The notes under the pieces are model-generated. The model ran no database searches. It was not told the origin of the DNA and saw nothing but the letters and a program-made list of their open reading frames with translations. A stretch of 29,012 nt of DNA from Didymodactylos carnosus (lineage: Eukaryota; Rotifera; Eurotatoria; Philodinida; Philodinidae): NCBI GenBank assembly GCA_905250885.1, contig CAJNOQ010001729.1, forward strand, positions 1 through 29,012, read 5' to 3'. Both the position numbers and the translations under genes were made by a program. Positions 21,078 through 29,012 of this stretch are shown one piece after another. Numbering within the stretch: the first letter of the stretch is position 1; every line of letters begins with the position of its first letter.

Positions 21078-23211
21078 TTATAAATGCATCGATACTAAAC
21101 TGGCTGCATCATCTGGATAACCTAGAAAATTAAAGTATTTTGTTCTTAATTAAGAGAAATCAAAATTAACAACATTTTACCAGTCCTTGCGTGCCATTTT
21201 TCTAATTCTTCTATTGATAATTGTAATTCAACCAAATCACTTTTAATACATTTTTCATCATTCAAATAACTGCTATTGCTTTTTAATTTATTTCTAAAAC
21301 AAAAAAAAACATTCAAGTCACGTATATCATCATTTTCATACCGTCACTTACGTTATAATTTCAATTGATTTTTTCAAACAATCAAAATGTACCATATCTC
21401 GATCAAACTTTTCATTAAGTACTGTTAAATTATGATCATTTGACTGTGCTAAATCTTTTGCTTGGTTAACTAAAAAAACAACACTTTTTTCGATAGGTAA
21501 TTAAATGAGAAAATTAATTTACCTTCGTCTAGCAATGCATTTAAACGAGATTCTGTTTTTGTTTTTATTTCATCCAGATTTGCACTCATCTAGAATAAAA
21601 TAAAAATTAGTAGAAAAGAAAAGCAAGAAGATAGGGAAGCACAATTACATATGAATAATAATTTGAACGAAAGGCCATTGCTAAATTTGCACACTGTTGA
21701 GTTATTTTTGCGCTAAAATTACGTAAAAAGATATAATTATACGGATAAAAAATGTATAAAGACCTAAAGGGAGGCTGAAATTTTGACGCTTTACAGTTAA
21801 ATTCACCGTTTCTTCAGACTGCTGATGAATGGAATATCGCTCAAACTTTACAAATTGCTATATACTGTGGTGCTGTAACGCTATCAACATTTAACTAAGC
21901 TGATTAGCGGCAAATTTGAACTGTTTACTTACATATTTCGATGATAATTGTATTTGGCTACTTCTAATTTCTCGTTCAGATCATTTTTTTCTTTACGTTT
22001 TTGTTCAACATGTCCATGCAACCTAGAAAAAGAAAAAACAAACTTTACGTCCGTCGCTTGAGACTGAATAAAATAAGTCGGTTGGGGAAAAGTCGCAGAT
22101 TACAATACTACTCTTCGCATTCTGATTATAGGTGAGTAATTAGAGAAAATTCTTAGTCAAATTTCGTATTAGTCGAAATAGAAAATGTTCATACGACTTA
22201 ATAGGAAACACTAACTCATTTTATCTTTGAAAACTGATCGATTCATGGAATAAATACGATAATCTTCTTTAAAAGTGTGCGACTTCTCCTTCAACTGACC
22301 ATTAATTCCATTTAGATAAATTTACAACAATATGTGAACATTATTTTCCTACTCATGCATTGCATTTTAGAATATCTAATATTTAGAGAAAAATGCAAAT
22401 CTACCCTACAAAAACAACACAATCTTCTCGGCACTAATCGTGCACACATGCTGAATGATTTTTTTTCTCGGGACCAATGCACACGTGTGCCGGTATAAAG
22501 TATACACTTCATGAGCATTTGTCCGGCACCGGTGCCGAAGTCCCGCGGTTTGCCATGTGCACAGAAATTGTTTTGCAAGGAGTTTTCTATACCTAGTAGA
22601 AACAATGAAAGAAATCTAATGCATACGTTAGACAAAAATTTGATCGCTCATTTAAATTATGATCTAAGATATTACGTTTAACTGGAATATAAATAAAACA
22701 AAAATAAAACACTGAATGTGAAATGAGAATTTAAAATGCTATTCAACTATAAACGGTGAGATGATAGCTCGATGCTTCGTGGAAAAACTCAAAGTTCAAA
22801 AAACAATCATACTTACCCATATTTGTATCGATTTCTGCACGTAAGTTGATTACATTATCATTAACTGGAAAGACAAACAGAATAACAGCGATTGTCTTAC
22901 AAACACAACGGCTTAATGTGATCATTACATGATAAATACGGTGCTTCAAGTTCTTCATAATATTTACTTTGTTGTTCAATATTTCGATTTAAATTTTCCA
23001 GTTCTAAATATACATTCATATGCCTAACATCACTATTTGAAAAACGTAAAACTACTAACTGCAGTATAGATTTCTAGCCCGTTAAGTTTATCACATGTTT
23101 TGCAGTCCTGTCACAGTGAAAACCTCAGTTTTACTTTTGGCGTTAAGTCAAAATGTTACCTTTTTGTAATTGTTGTGTACAAACAGTAATTGTCTTAAAT
23201 ACATTTTCCAT
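21078..23211 (-). CDS. Small coiled-coil protein of unknown function
   Basis: Predicted exons on the minus strand: 23211-23160, 23003-22929, 22864-22817, then 22022-21933, 21712-21649, 21589-21523, 21469-21352, 21293-21181 and 21121-21078. The protein starts MENVFKTITVCTQQLQ and ends PDDAASLVSMHL, roughly 240 aa. It is rich in Glu, Lys, Leu and Asn in heptad-like patterns, for example QKRKEKNDLNEKLEVAK and SDLVELQLSIEELEKW. It is therefore probably an alpha-helical coiled coil with no enzymatic motif. No signal peptide or membrane segment is visible. One junction is unresolved: the exon ending at 22817 leaves one nucleotide, while the exon starting at 22022 needs two before it. A short exon of length 3n+1 in the 794-bp gap is probably missing from this model. 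I do not recognise the family; similar proteins serve in kinetochores, centrosomes or vesicle tethers, but none can be assigned. Confidence 0.75.
22479..22537. promoter_or_regulatory. Pair of perfect GC-rich palindromes in an intron
   Basis: GCACACGTGTGC (22479-22490, containing the E-box CACGTG) and CGGCACCGGTGCCG (22524-22537) are both perfect palindromes. They sit in a GC-richer patch within otherwise AT-rich intronic sequence of the coiled-coil gene. They might be protein-binding sites or the remains of an inserted element. Function is inference only. Confidence 0.4.
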
Positions 23212-23689
23212 TCTGAGAAAAAACGCTTTTCGTTATGCCGAATTGATTTAAATTAGATTGATGAGTAACCGAACGTTATGTTGTGTTGTAAGCTGTAGGA
23301 TATTCTATGGACTTCGAAGAAGCCAATGATTATTTCGAAAGTGGTGGCCTCATCTATCAATAGCTACGCACGTCGTTCCGGAATCACAGAGACATCTTCG
23401 GAGGAGACCTCTTTATTTATAAACATGTTTCTAATAGCTATTTGTGTTCTAGATTGAGAAAAGTGGCATCAGTGCGTACTCGTGCCATCATTCTACACTG
23501 GTGAGTAACCATGCAAGTGCACTCAGCTTTGTCCGGTCTTCATCATTTATCAACTTATCCATATTAAAACTTTGCATAGCAGCTGTGTCGTAGAATGTCA
23601 GAAAAATCATATTCAAAAGAAAGTATGTTCATCCATTTTTAACAGCGGTATCGTGTAGAAAACATTGGATTGAATCTAATGAAAGTGTT
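23212..23689. other. Upstream region of the coiled-coil gene
   Basis: About 480 bp with no exon-like open frame or clear repeat seen. It should contain the promoter and 5' untranslated region of the coiled-coil gene. The repeat mosaic of the right flank begins at about 23690. Confidence 0.45.
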
Positions 23690-23939
23690 ATGAAAGCCTA
23701 ATCGTATTTGAAGGAGTATTTGCGCTCTACAAACCGAAATACGTTTTGTATAGTGGCAAACACAAAAATCCTCCCAAATACTGATTTCTGGTATTTCGAA
23801 CTACGCTTCAGGGTTTCGTGAGTATCATTCAAGAAAAAGCTTCAACTTTCTTTGCTAAACAGAAATGTTTATCTCAGCTAAGAAGCATTTTTTCTCAGGT
23901 AGTGTCTAAGAGATAAAATATAGAGAATGGAAATTCTTA
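23690..23939 (+). repeat. Dispersed repeat family, copy A
   Basis: The segment from TTTGAAGGAGTATTTGCGCT to CTTTGCTAAACAGAAA resembles 27340-27525 over nearly its whole length. Its distal 90 bp (23850-23939) also form an inverted repeat with 24368-24462, on the other side of the GIY-YIG remnant. It is probably the terminal or untranslated part of a Penelope-like or related element. Confidence 0.7.
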
Positions 23940-24245
23940 GAAGCCAGTCGATTCATCAACAAGCTCTCTTTAATCATTCTTTTAACTGTATGAGATTCAT
24001 AAGAATTTCAGGATATCAGTTAGATCGATGTCTATTCTCACGACAATGTACCACTATTCTTGAGAAGCCTTTTCCGCAGAAAGCGTTCTCATGTTCTTTT
24101 TTACGTTTATCAACGCCGTTCGCTGTCTGTCCAATGTAACTACTAGTGGATCTACAGCAGTCATACTTGTAAATAACTCTTTTGGCATCGTTCATTTGCC
24201 GAAAAGTACGCCCAAACACTGATGAGATAGTCCGTCCAGCTTTAA
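23935..24245 (-). pseudogene. Penelope-like element GIY-YIG endonuclease remnant
   Basis: The minus-strand frame reads GRTISSVFGRTFRQMNDAKR, then VIYKYDCCRSTSSYIGQT, then KRKKEHENAF and ends HCRENRHRSN. This matches the C-terminal GIY-YIG endonuclease of Penelope-like retroelements: Tyr in VIYKYDC, Tyr-Ile-Gly in SYIGQT, Arg/Lys-rich KRKKEH, and the HC...H end. The frame then stops at 24016, but the adjacent frame continues with a family-like tail (RMIKESLLMNRLASKN, about 23940-23985), so at least one frameshift has occurred. No reverse-transcriptase domain is attached. It is a decayed fragment lying between inverted arms at 23850-23939 and 24368-24462. Confidence 0.85.
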
Positions 24246-24299
24246 AAATAATCTAGCAGGAATAACACTGATAAGTTTACTTTTGAAGAAAAACACTAA

Positions 24300-24462
24300 A
24301 ACGATTTATCTCGGAACAAAACGTTTTTGGGTAAATCGACTGCGTTCTAGGGGTCTTCAGTTTCATGCAGAATTTTAGTCTCTACATTTTCTCTCATAGG
24401 CACCATCTAAGAAAAATGCTTCTCAACTGAGATAAACACGATTTTCTGTTTAGCATAGAAAA
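24300..24462 (-). repeat. Dispersed repeat family, copy B (inverted)
   Basis: On the minus strand this reads CTAAACAGAAAATCG, then GTTTATCTCAGTTGAGAAGC, then CTAGAACGCAGTCGATTTAC. The first part mirrors copy A (23850-23939). The second part, including the palindromic CGATTTA...TAAATCG section, matches 27535-27598 of copy C. It flanks the GIY-YIG remnant on its upstream side. Confidence 0.7.
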
Positions 24463-26449
24463 TACGATTGTTTACGACAGCCGTATACGGCTGAACATAA
24501 TTTTCTGCCAGTTTTATTTTCACCCTTGTTCATTCCACTTGATTATAGAGGACGTTGACTACGAATTCGTAATTAACGTAATCAGATACTGGATCATTCA
24601 CTAAAATCATATATGGCGTTAAGTCATCATAAACGAGGAAATATGTACTCTAATCCGTATCAAAAGAAAACAAAAACCGTTTGTGCGTACAATAATTCTA
24701 ATTTCTCTCAAATCTATTTTTCTCTATGTATTTTAATCAAAGAAATATGAAAATGAAATAGTAAAGTAAAGAAAAGAAATAACAGTAAAGTAAAACCAAA
24801 ACGTTTGTCAGTCAGATGTCGGTAGATATAATATCTATTGTCAAGCGATTTTACCAAATGAAATTTACGGACGGTAGAAAATATGTGAGTAAAAGAAATA
24901 AACTTTGAACAAAAGAACTATAATCAAAGAAATTGAATTTAATCTACAATATCTCTTCATTCATCAATACTATTGTATTGGGTTTCACGCTCCCAAAAAC
25001 GATCTATGCATATTATAAAAATTCAACTTGATTGACTACAAAACCGATTGCGTTCCTAGGAAAAACGAAATAGGCGATGGTTTAGTAGTAGTGCTGCAAA
25101 ACAGTTGAGTTTTTAATGATTCATAAAAAAGGTTTTACACTAAATCAGTTTCGGTTCTTCGAGGAACAGATAAACTGAAGAGGGTTTGGCAGCAGACCGA
25201 AAAACTATGTTGATATTTCCTACTGATTTAAAAAACTCCAACCGTATTTTATAATACCGAATTATTATTACAAGAAATTAAAAAAATACGATTTTGTACG
25301 AAATCAAAGAGTTTTGTAGTAATTACAAAACGCTTTTTAGTTTTTCATGTTTTAAGTACACCCTTTTGAGGTTTGGAAGGAAAACTAAAAGCCCTTTTGA
25401 TTTTTTTAAAATACGTTTGTTTTTTTAGAGTGTACGCAGATTCGATCCCTGTCACCGATCATGCTACTTTTTGTTTGTAAAAAACGCATGAAACTAGCTC
25501 AGTTCAACCATCTGATTCTTTCAGATACTTTCTAGTAGATAAAACAGCCTTTTTTAGAATTCTTATGAATATCTTATAAGATTCTTATAAATTTCTTATC
25601 AGAACCAGTGAATTGCTTGTCACTTGCGTGCAACTATATTATATAAGAACTTAGTAAGAAACTTATAAAATTTTTGTAAGACATTTACATAGTTCTTGTC
25701 ATCTTCTTATAAAAGTCTTATTAGATTCGTATATAAGAAACAATCTCTTGGGCATTAAAATATAATGTTGGATTTATAAGGCTAATTTTGGATTACAAAA
25801 AACTTGAAGTTTATATTTTTCAGGGATATAAGAAAACTTGCGTAGTTTTGAAAAAAAGCTTTTGCCATTAATTAGGATAAAAACAATATGCGATTTTTAT
25901 TTTATGAAATGAAGTTTATTCATATCCACACTTTTAAAGCTGGCGATGCATTACATTTAAAACATGAGAAAAATTAATTTTAAAATGATCCTCCTTTCCC
26001 CGTAGAACAGATGCACTCTGGGGAGGAAAATCCCACTATTTCTTCTCGTTTCCAAAACCGTCAGAGAAAGGAATAATAATACAGCTTTCACATTATTGTC
26101 GTCGTAGTGCAAGATAAAAACAAAATAAAATAGAAAAATTAAAAGTTTTTTCTTACCTTGTTATCTGCTGTTGGCAGTACAATTGTTGTGATTCAATTAC
26201 TACAACTTTCTGGCAACGTCTCATCGACGCTTTTATTTTTATACATCAGTGAAATTTAATAAAATCTTCCTGTATCCTTCTTTTACTCAATGAAGCATCA
26301 TGAAGATTTGTTGTTAATGTTTTCAACTTTTTCCATTGAGTCAGCCATCATGAGCCACATTTAGTTTCGCCGCCTAAAAATCCTAGCCGAAATTCTGCAG
26401 GAATTTTATACTACCTTATACTTATAGGAAAACGTAAGAATCCTTGTGT
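24463..26449. other. Non-coding AT-rich stretch within the right-flank mosaic
   Basis: Almost 2 kb with no convincing open frame on either strand. It includes an AT-rich segment with repeated CTTATAA-type words in both orientations at 25556-25742. A lone tRNA B-box-like word (GATTCGATCCC) occurs near 25440, without a foldable tRNA around it. Confidence 0.5.
25556..25742. repeat. AT-rich CTTATAA/TTATAAG repeat, possible MITE
   Basis: Many copies of CTTATAA, TTCTTATAA and their complements occur in about 190 bp. They read mostly CTTAT on the left and mixed ATAAG/CTTATAA on the right, around a GC-richer centre (CTTGTCACTTGCGTGCAAC). The layout suggests a small imperfect fold-back element. Termini and target duplication were not resolved. 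Confidence 0.4.
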
Positions 26450-26612
26450 ACACTCTAAAGGAACGTAGATTACAAAACGAAAAGGGTTTTTACATTTGCA
26501 ACTATACCAAATGCATTTCTGTTTTGCGTTTAGAGTGCAAAAACCCCTTCCGTTTTTTAAAACACTGCTTTAAGGCCTGCCCCCCCCCTCCAAAATCGAT
26601 TTTCAACATGGT
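26450..26612 (-). repeat. Dispersed repeat family, copy D (inverted)
   Basis: The reverse complement runs from GAAAATCGATTTTGGAGGGG through CAGGCCTTAAAG to GGGGTTTTTGCACTCTAAAC. It parallels 27222-27420 on the plus strand, which has GAAAATCCACTTTTTGGAGG, GAGGCCTTAACAG and GGAGTTTTTGCGCTCTGC. Both keep the G-run before AGGCCTTAA. The two copies are in opposite orientation about 600 bp apart. Confidence 0.65.
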
Positions 26613-27221
26613 GCATGGAATCTTCATGAAACTGTCTACAGATGCTTGACCCATAAAGGTACCAGTGTAAAAAAATTTTCATGGCTCTAGCTCTTTCGGT
26701 TCGAGAGATATACAGGTACCAAGGGGCAAAATGGGGGTCCCACGCGTACAAGGATTTTTTCAATATACTTCAAGATGGAGCGCTCGGGCTGGTCTCATTT
26801 GAAAGAGAACTCCTTGGTGCTTCAGATGAGGGAGAGGGTTTTTTTAATTTTGATTTTTTTCTTTGGTGGGATCTACAAAACTTTGAAGTTCTGAAAACGA
26901 TAAACAAGTTTTTTTTGTGAATATTACCTGCAACCAACATAAAAATGCAAGAATTGCATGTCAGTGATAAATACACGTCATAGCGCATTGCACTATGATT
27001 GTCACGGCGTATCCCGCGATAGATGGCGTCACCTGTTGCCGCTATTGTATATAATAATTATAATATTATATAAGTACAAATAATAATAATTCTAATTAAC
27101 TTAGGTTTTTTTACGAAAATTCCATAAAAAACTTAGAGATTCAATAATATCTTTACGGATTTGTAAAGTAGACAACTCAAGCATCATGCCCATGTGTTTA
27201 TCTCAAAATCCATTTTTTTGA
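26613..27221. other. Spacer between inverted repeat copies
   Basis: About 600 bp between repeat copies D and C. It contains overlapping open frames on both strands (68-79 codons) with no recognisable similarity and a short AT-only tract near 27040-27075. Two GGTACC palindromes occur at about 26658 and 26715. Probably the interior of a non-autonomous element or plain repeat debris. Confidence 0.4.
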
Positions 27222-27605
27222 CGAAAATCCACTTTTTGGAGGGGGGGTGAGGCCTTAACAGTAAATGCAAAAACGGATAAGGTTTTGTACTTAATTTCAA
27301 AAGCCTCCTATAGTATTTCAAAATACGCCTAACCGTATCTGAAGCAATATTTGAAGGAGTTTTTGCGCTCTGCAAAATCGAAATGAGTTTTGTATAGCCA
27401 CAAGTACAAAAGCCCTCTGAAATATTGATTTTTGGTATTTTGAACTACACTTCAGGGTTTTATGGGAGGGGGAGAGTCAATTCATTCAAGAAAAAGCTTC
27501 AGCTTTCTTTGCTAAACTGAAATTCTACACGAAACTGAAAACCTCTAGAACGCTGTCGATTTATCTCGAAAATGAAACGTTTTTGGATAAATCGACTTTC
27601 TTTAA
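27222..27605 (+). repeat. Dispersed repeat family, copy C (most complete)
   Basis: This copy bridges the others. Its left part matches copy D reversed, its middle (27340-27525) matches copy A, and its right part (27525-27600) matches copy B reversed. That shows all four belong to one sequence family. It also includes the imperfect hairpin CGATTTATC...GGATAAATCG at 27558-27596. No protein-coding frame is visible. Confidence 0.7.
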
Positions 27606-28189
27606 GGTCCCCTCCTCCCTCAGAAATGATAATTTTCGGTCAAAAAATCGTTTTTGAGATACGCACATGGAAAGATAGCCTGAAGTGTCTACTTCCAGAA
27701 TCTGCATTGCTTTTGGTTACAAAACTGTTTTTTCGAGGATTTTGAGCAAGTTTTCTAAGAGCCTCGAAAAAACAGGTCTTCAAATAACGCGCTTTTCCTG
27801 GATACTTATGCGCTTAAATTTTTTTTGAAAATACAGCTTTGTAGAGCGAACGTTTCTGATCAAAATAAGACCTCGCACAACTCTGTTTGACCTTGCATCA
27901 AACAGTTACAGACATTTTCCTAGAAGTCCTGAAATCGAGTATTTCATACAGCGTTTTCACTATATAAGAGTTACACCTGAAGTGCGCCCCAAGATTTTTA
28001 ATAGCGGTTTGTCGTAGAGAGTTCATTCTTTTTTTGTTTAAAAGAGGAAAAGCAACTATATCGACTGACCGGCATCGATTTTTGAATTAGATCTTAGTTT
28101 TTTGTCAAACTGAAGATTTTTCGAGTTTCGGAGGTTGTTGGTTGCCGGAAAAACCAATAAAGGCTTAATTGAAAAATCGCCGGTCAGCC
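27606..28189. other. Non-coding sequence between repeat copy C and the RT remnant
   Basis: No open frame of note. The phrase TTCTGATCAAAATAAG at about 27854-27869 resembles the TTCTGATCAAAATGAG phrase in fold-back element 2 near 4072. This hints that left- and right-flank repeats share ancestry. Confidence 0.4.
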
Positions 28190-28469
28190 GATGTAGCTAG
28201 GTGTCTAGTAGATAATATTAGTATTGCTAAATAATTTTCGTCCCAGTATTGAGTTTACGTCTGAGATTGAAGATAATAATACATTACCATTTCTTGATGT
28301 TAATATCATCAGAATTGATTTCACATATGAAAAAAAAAAGTCTCCTCCAAGGACGAGCTTTTTCACAAATACCACCTTATTCGAACTCGCCTACAGCAGA
28401 GGGACTGGAGGAAGCAGGATCCGTCAATCAAACAACGATGTCCCATCAAATGGGATGCTGATCTCCTAA
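28190..28469 (+). pseudogene. Penelope-like element reverse transcriptase remnant
   Basis: The plus-strand frame starting near 28224 reads LLNNFRPSIEFTSEIEDNN followed by TLPFLDVNIIR. This matches the region of Penelope-like reverse transcriptases where a short N-x-x-P-x-I-x-F-T segment precedes L-P-F-L-D-V, downstream of the catalytic YADD box. Similarity stops at about 28335, where the family normally continues with a T-S-V-Y/F-R-K-P motif that is not seen. No upstream catalytic domain is present, so this is a small decayed fragment. It has the opposite orientation to the GIY-YIG remnant at 24.0-24.2 kb. Confidence 0.7.
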
Positions 28470-29012
28470 TACATTTTTCCTACTCGCCAAGTGTTTAAAT
28501 CGCCCGAAGTTTTGTGAGAAAGAAACAACACAAACACGTACTTCAACCGCAGATCAGTCATGCAACAATGTAGAGTCAAAAAACGTCCCACCGACAACGC
28601 TCCATGTTTCCTCCCTCCCTCACTACTATCACCACTCACTGCCACCACCCCTCACATTATCGTATGTCAAATGCCAACGTTTTATGCGCAAAATAAAACT
28701 ACCAAAAAGTATTTTTGTGGGTTTTTGTTTAAACAATAGCTCAGAAACTCCAATCCATTTAATCTTTTTAGTTTTCTTCGAAAAAAAGTTTTTAATCCAG
28801 CTAAAAATTCACCGCAGAAAGTGCTCCATTTTTGTCTCTACCCTCATACGTTCAATATGTTTCGTTTTCACGACGCCAGAATAAAGGGTGGGCCAGAAGT
28901 TCTGACTCGCTTTGAATAATAAATTTTTCTATAGTGAAACAAGTGGTTGTAAATTTGTCTCTGTGAAGAAAAGATGCAGTAAAAAACGCTCTACAAAATG
29001 ACGATTGATTGA
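28470..29012. other. Right end of the window, no gene recognised
   Basis: Open frames of 60-66 codons on either strand look like chance. The sequence near 28600-28660 is C-rich (CCTCCCTCC, CCACCACCCC) compared with the surroundings. No RNA gene or clear repeat was seen. Confidence 0.45.

Noticed and set aside
22312-22635. 107-codon open frame on the minus strand inside the coiled-coil gene
   Set aside because: Composition is unlike the flanking exons, it lacks fitting splice phases, and it overlaps the GC-rich palindrome patch. Treated as intron.
25425-25470. tRNA-like B-box word GATTCGATCCC
   Set aside because: The five bases either side of the loop do not pair as a T-stem, and no acceptor stem, A-box or anticodon arm could be placed upstream. 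Could be a chance match or a tiny relic of a tRNA-derived SINE.
26580-26593. Homopolymer C run as a telomere-like or G-quadruplex motif
   Set aside because: A single C-run (mirrored by one G-run at 27240 in the inverted copy) without repeated G-tracts; explained by the dispersed repeat.
26557-26988. Overlapping open frames on both strands (68-79 codons)
   Set aside because: They lie in repeat debris, overlap each other in antisense and show no motif.
1-29012. CRISPR array, prophage, operon or bacterial defence island
   Set aside because: No regular repeat-spacer array and no bacterial genes. All real genes have spliceosomal introns, so the window is eukaryotic nuclear DNA.

Overview
This is a eukaryotic, AT-rich, intron-bearing window from an invertebrate animal. 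Compact GT-AG introns (some only 57-60 bp), metazoan-type genes and Penelope-like retroelement debris fit a rotifer, perhaps a bdelloid. That placement is inference; no marker gene fixes the species. There are no bacterial features.

The centre (about 5.5-23.2 kb) is a gene island with five multi-exon genes, all on the minus strand. In transcriptional order from the right they are: (1) a small coiled-coil protein of unknown function (23211-21078); (2) a 144-aa calmodulin-like EF-hand protein (19267-18649); (3) a USP-fold protein resembling the SUMO peptidase USPL1 but lacking the catalytic histidine (17362-15106); (4) a malate/L-lactate dehydrogenase of the Ldh_2 family with a mitochondrial-like leader and an 11-nt microexon (14122-11917); (5) an M1 zinc aminopeptidase of the puromycin-sensitive type with two large low-complexity insertions (10966-5576). 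I rebuilt exon junctions by hand from splice sites and reading phase. Genes 2-5 close in frame from ATG to stop. Gene 1 has one unresolved junction. I see no shared pathway among these genes; they look like independently transcribed housekeeping-type loci.

Both flanks are gene-poor and full of repeats. The left flank (1-4.5 kb) holds a short GTCGAC repeat cluster, five copies of a 15-17 bp phrase (GCTGATTCCGAATAT and variants), and two adjacent fold-back elements (3121-3725 and 3894-4476) that look like diverged members of one family. The first carries the window's only N, at the point where 63 bp are missing from one arm. The right flank (23.6-28.5 kb) is a mosaic of a dispersed repeat family in both orientations. 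It includes two decayed Penelope-like fragments: a GIY-YIG endonuclease remnant (minus, about 24.0-24.2 kb) lying between inverted arms, and a reverse-transcriptase remnant (plus, about 28.2-28.3 kb).

Between genes there is also a perfect 345-bp tandem duplication (19914-20605), a 58-bp near-perfect palindrome (17766-17823) and a pair of GC-rich perfect palindromes inside an intron (22479-22537). I found no convincing new multi-gene system. The most unusual items are the fold-back pair, the histidine-less USPL1-like protein, and the repeat mosaic around the Penelope fragments.
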